From Alphaproteobacteria bacterium 46_93_T64 (GTDB lineage Bacteria > Pseudomonadota > Alphaproteobacteria > Sneathiellales > Sneathiellaceae): a stretch of DNA of 64,000 nt. The position numbers and the translations under genes are program-made. The first letter of the stretch is position 1. Every line of letters begins with the position of its first letter. The DNA is taken from positions 62,001 through 126,000 of the forward strand of contig MAAN01000041.1 in assembly GCA_002163135.1 (NCBI GenBank), in the 5' to 3' direction. The notes under the pieces are model-generated. The model was not told the origin of the DNA and searched no databases. It saw only the letters and a list, made by a program, of their open reading frames with translations. Below are positions 43,157-52,711 of the stretch, piece by piece.

Positions 43157-44947
43157 ATGCCTATTTATAATGCTCCTGTTAAAGACATTAAGTTTGTTCT
43201 CAATGACCTTCTAGGTGTCGACAAAATGTCGAATATGCCGGGTTTTGAAGATGCAACGCCGGATATGATCGATGCGATCCTGACGGAGGGCGCGAAAATC
43301 GTTGAAGATGTGGTGCAACCTCTCAATCAGGTTGGCGATACAGAAGGCTGTACTTGGAATGACGGTGAGGTCACGACCCCAACCGGATTTAAAGAAGCCT
43401 ATGATGCTTACCGTGAAGGCGGTTGGACTGGTATCGATATGCCTGAAGAATATGGCGGGCAGGGTCTTCCACATGTTATTGGCACCAGCCTTGCTGAGAT
43501 GATGAGCTCTGCAAATATGGCCTTCGGTATGTATCCGGGCCTGACCCATGGTGCATCTGCCGCGATCCTGAAGCATGGTACGGATGAACAGAAGAGAATG
43601 TATCTTCCAAAAATGACGTCTGGTGACTGGTCCGGCACTATGAACCTGACGGAACCTCATTGCGGAACTGATCTGGGCTTGATGCGGACGAAAGCTGTTC
43701 CCCAAGAATACGACACCTATAAAATCTCCGGGACCAAGATTTTCATCTCTGCTGGTGAGCACGATATGACAGACAACATCATTCATTTGGTGTTGGCGAA
43801 AATTCCTGGCGGACCGGATGGCATTAAGGGTGTTTCCCTGTTCATCGTTCCAAAATTTATCTTGGACGAAAATGAAAACCCAGGTGAGCGGAATGGCGTA
43901 ACCTGTGGTTCAATCGAACATAAGATGGGGATCCACGGAAATTCCACCTGTGTCATGAACTATGAAGATGCAACCGGATATCTTTTGGGCGATGCCCATA
44001 AAGGTATGCGTGCCATGTTCACAATGATGAATGCTGCCCGTCTTGGGGTTGGTATTCAGGGATTGTCCCAAGCAGAAGTGGCCTATCAAAACGCTGTTGA
44101 ATATTCTAAAGACCGTATTCAAGGACGCTCAATCTCAGGTGTGAAAGCCCCTGAAAAAGCAGCTGATCCAATCATCGTTCATCCGGATATCCGCCGGAAT
44201 TTGTTGATGTGCCGTGCTTTCACAGAAGGCGCACGCGCCTTGGGTTTGTGGGCTGGCTTGCAAGTGGATATGGTTGAAAAGCACCCAGATGCAGAAGGCC
44301 GCCAAGCGGCTGACGAGTTTCTTGGTATTTTGACACCTGTCATTAAAGCCTACTTCACAGATATGGGCTTCGAATTGGCGGCAACTGCCCAACAATGTTT
44401 CGGTGGTCATGGTTATATTCACGAGTGGGGCATGGAACAATTCGTTCGGGATGCGCGTATCACACAAATCTACGAAGGTGCGAACGGAATTCAGGCTCTA
44501 GATCTTGTGGGCCGTAAAATTCCGGCAAATCTTGGCCGGTCCCTACGCCAGTTCTTCCATCCTGTGGATGCTTTCATTCAAGAAAACATGATGAACCCGG
44601 ATATGAAGGATTACATCATGCCACTTGCGAAGTCTTTCGCGAAGCTACAGCAAGGTACAGCCATGTTGGCTGAAAAAGGCATGAAGAATCCAGACGAAGC
44701 CGGTGCTGCTTCCACTGAATATCTGCGAATGTTTGGTTTGGTTGCGCTTGGCTATATGTGGGCGCAGATGGCTAAAATCGCAAAAGAAAAACTGGCAGAA
44801 GGCGCGGAAGATAAAGAATTCTTCGAAACCAAAATTGTTACTGCCCGCTTCTTCTTTGAGCGTATGATTCCTGATGTTTCCTCATTGCTTGTAAAAATGA
44901 GCGCAGGATCACGGACCATGATGGAGCTTGATGCAGAAGCATTTTAA
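43157..44947 (+). CDS. Acyl-CoA dehydrogenase with C-terminal extension, set A
   Basis: 596 residues, the longer DUF/AcylCoA_dh C-terminal type (family with a four-helix C-terminal domain after residue about 460). Signatures are YGGQGLPHVIGTSLAEMM, MNLTEPHCGTDLGLMRTKA, GGHGYIHEWGMEQFVRDARI, and the catalytic-Glu motif QIYEGANGIQALDLVGRK. It oxidises fatty acyl-CoA with FAD at the first step of beta-oxidation. A GGGAG ribosome-binding site precedes it. It closes the set A series; a stable hairpin follows. Confidence 0.94.
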   Translation: MPIYNAPVKDIKFVLNDLLGVDKMSNMPGFEDATPDMIDAILTEGAKIVEDVVQPLNQVGDTEGCTWNDGEVTTPTGFKEAYDAYREGGWTGIDMPEEYGGQGLPHVIGTSLAEMMSSANMAFGMYPGLTHGASAAILKHGTDEQKRMYLPKMTSGDWSGTMNLTEPHCGTDLGLMRTKAVPQEYDTYKISGTKIFISAGEHDMTDNIIHLVLAKIPGGPDGIKGVSLFIVPKFILDENENPGERNGVTCGSIEHKMGIHGNSTCVMNYEDATGYLLGDAHKGMRAMFTMMNAARLGVGIQGLSQAEVAYQNAVEYSKDRIQGRSISGVKAPEKAADPIIVHPDIRRNLLMCRAFTEGARALGLWAGLQVDMVEKHPDAEGRQAADEFLGILTPVIKAYFTDMGFELAATAQQCFGGHGYIHEWGMEQFVRDARITQIYEGANGIQALDLVGRKIPANLGRSLRQFFHPVDAFIQENMMNPDMKDYIMPLAKSFAKLQQGTAMLAEKGMKNPDEAGAASTEYLRMFGLVALGYMWAQMAKIAKEKLAEGAEDKEFFETKIVTARFFFERMIPDVSSLLVKMSAGSRTMMELDAEAF

Positions 44948-44962
44948 TTCCGAGACTTGATG

Positions 44963-44998
44963 GAAAGGCAATAATAGTGAAGAGTGTTATTGCCTTTC
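44963..44998 (+). terminator. Stable hairpin between the two beta-oxidation sets
   Basis: GAAAGGCAATAA (44963-44974) pairs perfectly with TTATTGCCTTTC (44987-44998) across a 12-base loop. A T run follows only after about 15 bases, so it may be a processing or attenuating hairpin rather than a classic terminator. Confidence 0.55.
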
Positions 44999-45032
44999 TG
45001 CAATTCTGCGGGATTTTTTTGTATTCAAAAAA

Positions 45033-45045
45033 TGACAAAATGTCA
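45033..45045. promoter_or_regulatory. Inverted repeat upstream of set B
   Basis: TGACA-AAA-TGTCA, 50 bases before the acyl-CoA dehydrogenase gene at 45095. It could be a regulator site for set B; not the same as the LiuR-like palindrome. Confidence 0.35.
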
Positions 45046-45094
45046 ATCATGACTATTAATGTAATTAAAAACAATAATTTAGGGAAAATCTATT

Positions 45095-46231
45095 ATGATT
45101 AAGAGAGAGATTTTCAGTGAAGAGCACAATATTTTTCGTGAATCCGTCCGCCGGTTTTACGAAGATCACATTACGCCTCATCATGCAAAGTGGGAAAAAG
45201 AAGGACAAGTAAGCCGTGAAGCATGGTTGGAGGCAGGATCACAAGGTCTGCTTTGTATGTCCATTCCAGAAGAGTATGGCGGCCTTGGTGCAGAAAAACT
45301 CTACAGTGTGATCATGATGGAAGAGCAGGCTCGTGCGGGAACTTCTGGTCCGGGATTTGGCCTGCATTCAGAAATCGTAGCGCCTTACATTCTGAATTAC
45401 GGCACGGAAGAGCAAAAAAAGAAATATCTGCCTAAACTCGTCAGCGGAGAGATGATTGGTGCGATTGCCATGACAGAACCCGCTGCAGGCTCTGATCTGC
45501 AAGGGATCAAAACACGGGCAGTAAAAGACGGTGACGACTTCATCATTAATGGCTCTAAAACCTTTATTACTAACGGATATATGTGTGATCTTGTGATCGT
45601 GGTGGCAAAAACAGATCCGGAGGCTGGTGCTAAAGGCACAAGTCTTTTCCTTGTGGAAACGGGAACACCTGGTTTCGACAAAGGCCGCAATCTTGATAAG
45701 CTTGGTTTAAAGGCGCAAGACACTGCCGAGCTTTTCTTCGATGATGTCCGTGTTCCAGCCAGCAGCCTTTTGGGCGGAGAAGGTAAAGGCTTCTTCTGCC
45801 TGATGCAGGAACTGGCTTGGGAGCGGCTGCAAATTGCCATTGGTGCAACGGCGACCATGGAAGCGGTTCTGGAAGAGACGATTGAATACACAAAAGTACG
45901 TTCAGCGTTTGGTAAGAATGTTATTCAGTTTCAGAATACCAAATTCAAATTAGCGGAGCTTAAAACCGAAGCGCAAATTGCCCGTGTCTTTGTTGACCGT
46001 TGCCTTGAAGAATTGCTGAAAGGCGAGCTTGAAGTCGATACAGCGGCTATGGCTAAATATTGGTGTTCTGACCTTGAAAATAAACTCATTGATGAGTGCC
46101 TGCAATTACATGGTGGGTACGGTTTTATGTGGGAATACCGCGTTGCTCGTGCCTATGCTGATGCCCGTGTCCAGCGCATCTATGGCGGCACCAACGAAAT
46201 CATGAAAGAAATCATCAGCCGGTCTTTATAG
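45095..46231 (+). CDS. Acyl-CoA dehydrogenase, set B
   Basis: 378 residues. FAD/substrate blocks AMTEPAAGSDLQGIKT, KTFITNGYMCDLVIVVAKT, DKLGLKAQDTAELFFDDVRV and the C-terminal QRIYGGTNEIMKEII. The usual YEGT Glu is replaced by Gly (YGGT), while Glu256 in ATMEAVLEET lies where long-chain and isovaleryl-CoA dehydrogenases carry their base. So it belongs to the LCAD/IVD-like group. It opens the set B series (ACAD-thiolase-FadJ). Confidence 0.93.
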   Translation: MIKREIFSEEHNIFRESVRRFYEDHITPHHAKWEKEGQVSREAWLEAGSQGLLCMSIPEEYGGLGAEKLYSVIMMEEQARAGTSGPGFGLHSEIVAPYILNYGTEEQKKKYLPKLVSGEMIGAIAMTEPAAGSDLQGIKTRAVKDGDDFIINGSKTFITNGYMCDLVIVVAKTDPEAGAKGTSLFLVETGTPGFDKGRNLDKLGLKAQDTAELFFDDVRVPASSLLGGEGKGFFCLMQELAWERLQIAIGATATMEAVLEETIEYTKVRSAFGKNVIQFQNTKFKLAELKTEAQIARVFVDRCLEELLKGELEVDTAAMAKYWCSDLENKLIDECLQLHGGYGFMWEYRVARAYADARVQRIYGGTNEIMKEIISRSL

Positions 46232-46252
46232 ACTTGTTAAAGGGAGAATAAA

Positions 46253-47461
46253 ATGACTGAAGCATTTGTATATGATGCGGTAAGAACGCCTCGCGGCAAA
46301 GGACGTGCGAGCGGAAGCCTGCACGAAGTAACTCCGATCAACCTTGCGGCAGCGGCGCTAAAAGCGGTGCGGGATCGCAACGATCTTGATACGTCTCTTG
46401 TGGATGATGTGGTCCTTGGTTGTGTTGAGCCTGTTGGCGAACAAGGTGCTGTAATTGGCCGTGTTGCCCCGTTGCATGCGGGATATGCAGAAACAGCTTC
46501 TGGCGTACAGATCAACCGTTTCTGCGCATCTGGCCTTGAAGCCGTTAATATGGCGGCAGCCCAAGTGATGTCAGGTCAAAGTGATCTGACAGTCGGCGGC
46601 GGCGTTGAAAGCATGTCGCGTGTTCCAATGGGATCTTCCGGCGGGGCGTGGTCAGCCGATCCGCAAGTGGCGTATGGCACTTATTTCGCACCACAAGGCA
46701 TCGGTGCAGACTTGATTTGCACCAAATGGGACTATAGCCGCGATGACGTTGATGCTTACGCCGTGGAAAGCCAGCGGCGTGCAAAACATTCATGGGACGA
46801 AGGTTATTTTAAGAACTCTGTCATTCCTGTGACTGATATGAACGGTTTGACCATTTTGGACCATGACGAACACATGCGCCCGCAAACAACTATGCAGTCA
46901 TTAGGGTCCCTTGACCCCGCGTTCGCAGTTCAGGGTGCTCAATACGGTTTCGATGCCGTTATTAAACAGCGCTACCCTGAAGTGGAAGAACTTAACCACG
47001 TGCATCATGCAGGTAACTCCTCTGGTATCGTTGACGGGGCTGCAGCTGTTCTGATCGGGAACAAAGAAGCCGGGACGAAAATTGGAATGAAGGCGCGCGC
47101 GCGGTTTAAATCGTTTGCTTCTATTGGGAGTGAGCCATCAATCATGTTGACGGGCCCAAGTTATGCCGCTGAAAAAGCGCTTAAACGGGCAGGGATGACA
47201 GCTGCTGATATCGATCTTTGGGAATTGAACGAAGCCTTTGCTGGCGTGGTTCTACGTTTCATGGACGTGATGAATGTGGATCACAGCGAGATTAACGTAA
47301 ATGGCGGAGCTATTGCTATGGGGCATCCTTTGGGTGCGACAGGTGCCATGATCCTCGGCACGGTATTGGACGAGCTGGAACGCCGTGATCTAAACACAGC
47401 GCTTATCACACTGTGTGTTGGTGCCGGTATGGGTACAGCAACCATCATCGAACGCGTTTAA
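46253..47461 (+). CDS. Acetyl-CoA C-acetyltransferase (thiolase), set B
   Basis: 402 residues with the nucleophile Cys in [39 protein letters not shown] and the second Cys in [11 protein letters not shown]. It completes the second beta-oxidation set. Preceded by AGGGAG, 21 bases after the dehydrogenase gene, and followed 15 bases later by FadJ. It belongs to a different thiolase subgroup from the 378-residue enzyme at 39673, as the insert around [16 protein letters not shown] shows. Confidence 0.95.
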   Translation: MTEAFVYDAVRTPRGKGRASGSLHEVTPINLAAAALKAVRDRNDLDTSLVDDVVLGCVEPVGEQGAVIGRVAPLHAGYAETASGVQINRFCASGLEAVNMAAAQVMSGQSDLTVGGGVESMSRVPMGSSGGAWSADPQVAYGTYFAPQGIGADLICTKWDYSRDDVDAYAVESQRRAKHSWDEGYFKNSVIPVTDMNGLTILDHDEHMRPQTTMQSLGSLDPAFAVQGAQYGFDAVIKQRYPEVEELNHVHHAGNSSGIVDGAAAVLIGNKEAGTKIGMKARARFKSFASIGSEPSIMLTGPSYAAEKALKRAGMTAADIDLWELNEAFAGVVLRFMDVMNVDHSEINVNGGAIAMGHPLGATGAMILGTVLDELERRDLNTALITLCVGAGMGTATIIERV

Positions 47462-47476
47462 GGGACATTTAGGACT

Positions 47477-49612
47477 ATGATCAATTACTCAGTAGATAGG
47501 GATGGTATCGCAACCATTTCATGGGATATGCCCGGACGCAGCATGAATGTGCTGAACAACGACAGTATTCCGGCATTTGCCGATGCTATTCAAAAAGCCA
47601 TTTCCGATGACGCTGTAAAAGGCGCGATTATCACCTCGGGCAAACCTGACTTTATCGCAGGCGCTGATCTTGAAATGCTCCAAGGCTGGAGCGGCGCAGA
47701 AGAAATGTTCAATAACGGGATGGAACTTCAATTGATGTTCCGCTCCATTGAAAAATCAGGTAAGCCTTTTGTTGCTGCCATTAACGGAACGGCACTTGGG
47801 GGCGGTTTCGAAATTTGCCTCGCCTGTCATCACAGAATTGCAGCGGATAATCCAAAAGCCAAAATTGGTCTTCCTGAAGTCAAAGTCGGCTTGCTTCCGG
47901 GAGGCGGCGGAACACAACGCCTTCCGCGCCTTATCGGTATTCAGGCGGCGCTTCCACTTCTTCTGGAAGGGAAACATCTTAGCCCTGAAAAAGCCTTGAA
48001 AGCTGGTGCGATCAATGCCGTTGTGCCTGCAGAGGAATTGCTGACAGCCGCGAAAAGCTGGCTGATGAATGCGAAGCCCGAAGATGCCGTTCAACCTTGG
48101 GATAACAAACGTTTTCGTATTCCGGGCGGTGCCCCGATGAGTGCGACGGGCATGATGACGTTTACTGCTGGCAACGCCATGCTCCGGGAGAAGACCCATG
48201 GCAATTATCCGGCAGCACTTAACATCATGTCTTGTGTCTATGAAGGGTGTTGCGTTGATATCGACAGTGGACTTCGTATTGAAACTCGGTATTTCGTGAA
48301 GACATGCATGTCTCCCGAAGCCAAAAACATGATCCGGTCGCTATTCTTTGGAATTGGCAATGCAAACAAATTGGCATCGCGTCCGAAAGATGTTGAAAAG
48401 CAATCCTATTCCAAAGTTGGTGTCCTCGGCGCGGGCATGATGGGGGCTGGTATTGCGTATTCTTCTGCCATGGCTGGCATCGAAGTCGTTCTGATCGACC
48501 GTGATCAGGGGGCCGCTGAAAAAGGGAAAGCCTATTCAGAAGCTCTGCTTAAAAAAGCGGTTAGCCGAAAGCGTATGAGCGAAGAGAAAGCTGAGCAAGT
48601 GCTTGGCTTGATCACGCCAACAACAGATTATGCATTGCTGGATAGTGCTGAAATGGTGATCGAGGCGGTTTTTGAAAGCCGTGAGATTAAAGCAGATGTG
48701 ACAGCAAAATCTGAAGCTGTTCTGCCGGAGACAGCAATATTTGCCTCCAATACATCGACGCTTCCAATTACTGGGCTTGCCGAAGCAAGCAAACGACCTG
48801 CTAATTTTATCGGCCTGCATTTCTTCTCACCAGTAGACAAAATGCCGCTGGTGGAAATTATTTGCGGTAAAGAAACCAGTAAGGAAACCCTCGCCCGTTC
48901 AATGGATTATGTGAAAGCGATCCGTAAAACGCCGATTGTTGTAAATGACAGTCGTGGTTTCTACACAAGTCGCGTGTTTGCAACTTATGTGAGCGAAGGC
49001 ATCTCCCTTCTTGCGGAAGGCGTCAGTCCGGCTCTGATCGAAAATGCGGGTAAAATGGCGGGTATGCCGGTTGGGCCGTTGGCGCTAGCCGATGAAGTGT
49101 CATTGGACTTGATGTATAAAATCTCCAATCAGACAAAAGCTGATCTGGGAGATAAGTATGTTTCCTCTCCAAGCGAACCTGTGGTCAACAAAATGGTTGA
49201 AGACTTGAAGCGCGTCGGTAAGCGGGAAAGCAAAGGGTTTTATGAGTATCCAGAAGATGGAAAGAAACATCTTTGGAAAGACCTACCTGCACATTTCCCA
49301 GTATTGCCAGAAGCCGAACAACCGTCTGTTGAAGATGTGATTAAACGCTTGATTTATATTCAGTCCGTTGAAACAGCCCGCTGCATGGAAGAAAATGTTG
49401 TGACTTCAGCTGAAGATGCGGATGTGGGTTCCATCCTCGGATGGGGTTTTGCACCGTTTCGGGGTGGTTCGATCAGTCAGATCCACACCGTTGGTGTCGA
49501 TAATTTCGTCTCTGAATGTGATGTGATGGCACAGAAGTATGGTGCGCGTTTCACACCACCGCAAATGCTTCGGGATATGGCCGCAAAAGGGGAAACGTTC
49601 TACGCTGCATAA
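47477..49612 (+). CDS. fadJ: Enoyl-CoA hydratase / 3-hydroxyacyl-CoA dehydrogenase (FadJ type), hydratase domain first
   Basis: 711 residues. The crotonase domain is N-terminal with both catalytic glutamates ([15 protein letters not shown] and [20 protein letters not shown]). The dehydrogenase follows, with NAD-binding [19 protein letters not shown] at about residue 313, [16 protein letters not shown] and a C-terminal domain. This is the FadB/FadJ order, the reverse of the bifunctional enzyme at 40812. It ends set B and is followed by a strong terminator. Confidence 0.95.
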   Translation: MINYSVDRDGIATISWDMPGRSMNVLNNDSIPAFADAIQKAISDDAVKGAIITSGKPDFIAGADLEMLQGWSGAEEMFNNGMELQLMFRSIEKSGKPFVAAINGTALGGGFEICLACHHRIAADNPKAKIGLPEVKVGLLPGGGGTQRLPRLIGIQAALPLLLEGKHLSPEKALKAGAINAVVPAEELLTAAKSWLMNAKPEDAVQPWDNKRFRIPGGAPMSATGMMTFTAGNAMLREKTHGNYPAALNIMSCVYEGCCVDIDSGLRIETRYFVKTCMSPEAKNMIRSLFFGIGNANKLASRPKDVEKQSYSKVGVLGAGMMGAGIAYSSAMAGIEVVLIDRDQGAAEKGKAYSEALLKKAVSRKRMSEEKAEQVLGLITPTTDYALLDSAEMVIEAVFESREIKADVTAKSEAVLPETAIFASNTSTLPITGLAEASKRPANFIGLHFFSPVDKMPLVEIICGKETSKETLARSMDYVKAIRKTPIVVNDSRGFYTSRVFATYVSEGISLLAEGVSPALIENAGKMAGMPVGPLALADEVSLDLMYKISNQTKADLGDKYVSSPSEPVVNKMVEDLKRVGKRESKGFYEYPEDGKKHLWKDLPAHFPVLPEAEQPSVEDVIKRLIYIQSVETARCMEENVVTSAEDADVGSILGWGFAPFRGGSISQIHTVGVDNFVSECDVMAQKYGARFTPPQMLRDMAAKGETFYAA

Positions 49613-49627
49613 ACTTAAGGTCATGAA

Positions 49628-49668
49628 AATAAAAGATGCGGCACTGTCGCGGTGCCGTATCTTTTATT
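49628..49668. terminator. Strong terminator between set B and the convergent thioesterase gene
   Basis: A 17-pair stem: AATAAAAGATGCGGCAC (49628-49644) and GTGCCGTATCTTTTATT (49652-49668), one G-T wobble, seven-base loop. Both ends are A/T-rich, so it can act on either strand. Confidence 0.8.
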
Positions 49669-49733
49669 CTGAAATTTCGGGTGAATATTACTGCGCGGGA
49701 AACAGTCGAAAAAGAAATAACCGCCCATTTGCC

Positions 49734-50651
49734 TCACATTTGACTTCGAAGAAGCTGTTCTTCCGGTATCGCAACATACTCTTCCGGCAACGGAACAGAT
49801 TTTCTTGCTGTCATATCGAAATAGCATCCCAGTACAGTGGTTGAGTTTAGAATATCACCGGTGTCGCAATTGATCATATGATGTCCAAAGACGAAGTTTT
49901 TAGGCTTTCTGTCAAGCAACCCACTTTTCAGAATAATGGCGTTGGCCATTTTGATAGGCTTGTTAAATTCCACATAATAATCCAGTGCGGCTGATCCCAA
50001 ATTCCGCTCATGTTGGATCGCTCGGGTAATGCCAACGGAAGAGACAATATGCGAAGCCGCGTCAGAAAATCTGCCAATGATATGGCGAATTTCCATATTG
50101 TTATATTGATCACATTCCCACACATTTACGGCTGTTCTACTGGTTTCGAACATATGATCCATCGGTGTTGCCGGTAGGATCAGTGTTTTCATCGGTGCAG
50201 GGCAGTACAAATCCTCATGCTCATCAGCAAGAGACTTCGCTTTTTCAAGTACATCTACTGGAATTGGGTGTTCTTCACCTGTATCCAAATCTGCATATCG
50301 CAAATTAAACTCGCTGATGGACGACAATGTATCGTCGATTGCTTTGAATAAATGGGTAAAACCATGGATACCATCTGGGCCCGCGGAGCGGATGCCGGAG
50401 ACGCCATACATTAATTCACCGCCCAGCATTTCCGCTTTGTATTGAATTCTCAAATCCCGATATGTAAGGGATTTTCTATCCTGGCGGATGCGTGAGGGGG
50501 GCAGTCCCAATGCATTTAGAAGGTGTGAAAACGATATGGATGCCTTCGAGCTATAAAACTGGACATTCATGTGCTTCATCTGGTCGCATTCCCAAGTCTC
50601 GACAGCGCCGCGAAAACCGGGAATTAGTTTATCTGATGAGGAAAAAGTCAT
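49734..50651 (-). CDS. Tandem hot-dog acyl-CoA thioesterase
   Basis: 305 residues made of two hot-dog modules. The first begins ETWECDQMKHMNVQFYSS (about 18-35), the second NVWECDQYNNMEIRHIIGRF (about 176-195); each has the acidic residue/Asn pattern of 4-hydroxybenzoyl-CoA-thioesterase-like enzymes. The C-terminal half ends with a DMTARKSVPLPEE segment that resembles DMKARKAIAFDEE of the neighbouring single-domain protein. It would hydrolyse acyl-CoA thioesters. Its start overlaps the stop of the upstream thioesterase gene (50648-50651). Confidence 0.85.
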   Translation of the reverse strand: MTFSSSDKLIPGFRGAVETWECDQMKHMNVQFYSSKASISFSHLLNALGLPPSRIRQDRKSLTYRDLRIQYKAEMLGGELMYGVSGIRSAGPDGIHGFTHLFKAIDDTLSSISEFNLRYADLDTGEEHPIPVDVLEKAKSLADEHEDLYCPAPMKTLILPATPMDHMFETSRTAVNVWECDQYNNMEIRHIIGRFSDAASHIVSSVGITRAIQHERNLGSAALDYYVEFNKPIKMANAIILKSGLLDRKPKNFVFGHHMINCDTGDILNSTTVLGCYFDMTARKSVPLPEEYVAIPEEQLLRSQM

Positions 50652-51079
50652 GCCGCGATCTCCTGAATTTTCACAGACTGCAATACCTTGAGCGTTTCCT
50701 CATCAAAAGCGATTGCTTTTCGTGCTTTCATATCGAAATGCAGAGCGGTTACTTTCGTCTCATAGGAAAGGGCGCCTGTCGCACTGTTAATCAAGCGATG
50801 ATGAATGGTCAGTGACTTGCTGGTATAATCAATGACGGCGCTTTCCATGTGCATGATGTCGCCGGCTAGTAGTTCACCGCAAAATTTTGTTTGTTGATCA
50901 ACTGCCGCAAAGCCTTTTTGAACTTTCTTTACGAAATCGGGAGTGAATCCAATAGTCGAAAACATGTGTTTCATGGCTTTGCTGACACAGGATCCATAGA
51001 ACTGAATGTTCATGTGGCCCATCATGTCGCACTCACTCGACAAAACGTGGCCGCGATAACTCTCTACATATTCGTTCAT
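50648..51079 (-). CDS. Single-domain hot-dog thioesterase
   Basis: 143 residues, one hot-dog module: SSECDMMGHMNIQFYGSCVS (about 14-33), a central helix, and LTIHHRLINSATGALSYETK strands. It is clearly homologous to each half of the next protein, so the pair probably arose by duplication. It sits between a TetR gene (34-base gap) and the tandem enzyme and is likely an acyl-CoA thioesterase. Confidence 0.85.
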   Translation of the reverse strand: MNEYVESYRGHVLSSECDMMGHMNIQFYGSCVSKAMKHMFSTIGFTPDFVKKVQKGFAAVDQQTKFCGELLAGDIMHMESAVIDYTSKSLTIHHRLINSATGALSYETKVTALHFDMKARKAIAFDEETLKVLQSVKIQEIAA

Positions 51080-51113
51080 GAAAGGGGGCTCCCATTTTTC
51101 TTGTTGTTCTTTT

Positions 51114-51746
51114 TTAGGTTTCTAATCTTTTTAGCATTTGTCCTATGTAGCGGTCGATCATTTCTTGCGGATTTGCACCGAAAGTATTCAATCTGCCTGT
51201 TGTATGAAGGAGGAGGATGCCGGTTATATGGCTAATAGCATCCAATGTTTCCTGTTGAGCGATGCTTGCGGAGACTTCTTCAATTTCATGCAGGCAGTTT
51301 GCCATATACCCCATCAATGACATTAGTTTCCCATTTAGATGACGGTTTGTATCCTCTGAAAAACCTCTCCGCTTTATCTCTCCACTTGAGAAAAGATAAA
51401 GGCCTAACTGCAAATCTTCTGAATGTTCGTAATAATACTCAAAATATGCAGAAAAACGATGCCGGGCGCTTTCTGAAGTAGACGAAATATTGCGACCCGC
51501 ATCTTTGACAGCCTTACTCAAATTTCCAAGCGAAATACCCAAGAGCTCCGCATATATCTCTTCTTTGGATTGGAAGTAGGTGTAAGGCGCCCCAGTTGAG
51601 TAACCGGCTTCAGTGGCGATGGCACGCATGGTCGCCCCCTCCAGTCCTTTCTCACGGAAAAGGGTTGTTGCGGCAGTTAGAATTTTTTGCCTTTTATAGG
51701 CCTGCACTTCTTCCTTGCGATTGGCTTTTTGGGTTAGCTTTGACAT
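51114..51746 (-). CDS. TetR-family transcriptional regulator
   Basis: 210 residues with the N-terminal TetR helix-turn-helix ILTAATTLFREKGLEGATMRA then IATEAGYSTGAPYTYFQSKEEIYAEL, and a helical ligand domain. Its start overlaps the stop of the crotonase gene (TAATG), so it is made with the enzyme. It likely controls the crotonase-TetR-thioesterase unit, probably through the GTTCAT/ATGAAC repeat at 52606. Ligand unknown, perhaps an acyl-CoA. Confidence 0.92.
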   Translation of the reverse strand: MSKLTQKANRKEEVQAYKRQKILTAATTLFREKGLEGATMRAIATEAGYSTGAPYTYFQSKEEIYAELLGISLGNLSKAVKDAGRNISSTSESARHRFSAYFEYYYEHSEDLQLGLYLFSSGEIKRRGFSEDTNRHLNGKLMSLMGYMANCLHEIEEVSASIAQQETLDAISHITGILLLHTTGRLNTFGANPQEMIDRYIGQMLKRLET

Positions 51747-52579
51747 TAGTCCAGATTATCGCCACTATCACGTTCTTGCACAGCTTGAAGAAAACCAACT
51801 TCTTCTGCACGCTTTTTGAATCCGACGCCTTCTGGGCTGTGACGTGTGATGCCGTCGAATATGGTTGCTGTCATTTGGGTGGAGGCAAGACCCATATTAT
51901 CCAGAGATTGATTGATCATCATTTTTTGCATCATGAGTTGGTTCTTTGGAACAGATCCGATTTTGTTGGCAAATTCCATTACACGGGCTTCCAGTTGATC
52001 GGAAGGAACAGCATCCAGCACAAGACCAAGTTCCTTGGCTTCTCGTCCGTCCACTAGATCACCGGTAAGTAACATGCGTTTGGCTTTTTCAGCACCTAAT
52101 CTGTAGACCCACATTGCGGTTGTAGGGCAACCCCAGAGGCGGGCCGGTGGATACCCGATTTTTGCGTCTTCTTCCATTATTACAATATCCGCGCAGAGGG
52201 CGATGTCACTGCCACCAGCAACTGCATAGCCATGAACTTTGGCGATAACCGGTTTGTAGGAGCGGAAAATGCTCATGAAATCCTGAGTGTTTCTCATCAT
52301 CATTTTGTAATCGATGGTTGGATCCCAAGGCATTTCCTGAAATCCAGGATTAGTTCCCGGGATTTCTGCATAGATTTTCAAATCATAGCCCGAGCAAAAA
52401 GCACGACCTGCACCTTGCAGAATAATAACGTGCACGTCGTCATCATCGTTTGCCCGCTCGATGGCTTGTCGTATAGCGCGAGGCATTTCTTCGTTAATAG
52501 CATTTAGCGCCTTCGGCCGATTAAGAGTAATGCGTGCGATCCGGCCATCACTTTCATATAAAACAACTTCTTTAGACAT
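51746..52579 (-). CDS. Crotonase-family protein lacking the standard hydratase glutamates
   Basis: 277 residues of the enoyl-CoA hydratase/isomerase fold: ITLNRPKALNAINEEM, the oxyanion-hole-type FCSGYDLKIY, VHGYAVAGGSDIALCADIV and IGYPPARLWGCPTTAMW. The two hydratase glutamates are absent: Asp125 replaces the first and Pro145 the second. So simple hydration of enoyl-CoA is doubtful; other crotonase reactions (isomerase, hydrolase, decarboxylase) are possible. It heads a four-gene unit with TetR and two thioesterases and faces an EF-hand gene. Confidence 0.88.
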   Translation of the reverse strand: MSKEVVLYESDGRIARITLNRPKALNAINEEMPRAIRQAIERANDDDDVHVIILQGAGRAFCSGYDLKIYAEIPGTNPGFQEMPWDPTIDYKMMMRNTQDFMSIFRSYKPVIAKVHGYAVAGGSDIALCADIVIMEEDAKIGYPPARLWGCPTTAMWVYRLGAEKAKRMLLTGDLVDGREAKELGLVLDAVPSDQLEARVMEFANKIGSVPKNQLMMQKMMINQSLDNMGLASTQMTATIFDGITRHSPEGVGFKKRAEEVGFLQAVQERDSGDNLD

Positions 52580-52605
52580 GGTAATTTCCTATTTTTTTGT
52601 CATTA

Positions 52606-52621
52606 GTTCATAAAAATGAAC
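52606..52621. promoter_or_regulatory. Putative TetR operator before the crotonase gene
   Basis: GTTCAT-AAAA-ATGAAC, a perfect inverted repeat 27 bases upstream of the crotonase start, followed by another GTTCAA. The downstream-encoded TetR protein is the likely ligand; inference. Confidence 0.5.
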
Positions 52622-52711
52622 AAGGTTCAATAATTTTCTATTCAAATTTTTTCGACGGATCGAATTTTGTCACTCGTTAAAGGGGGGAGAACCATTTGAA
52701 AGGACTAAAAA

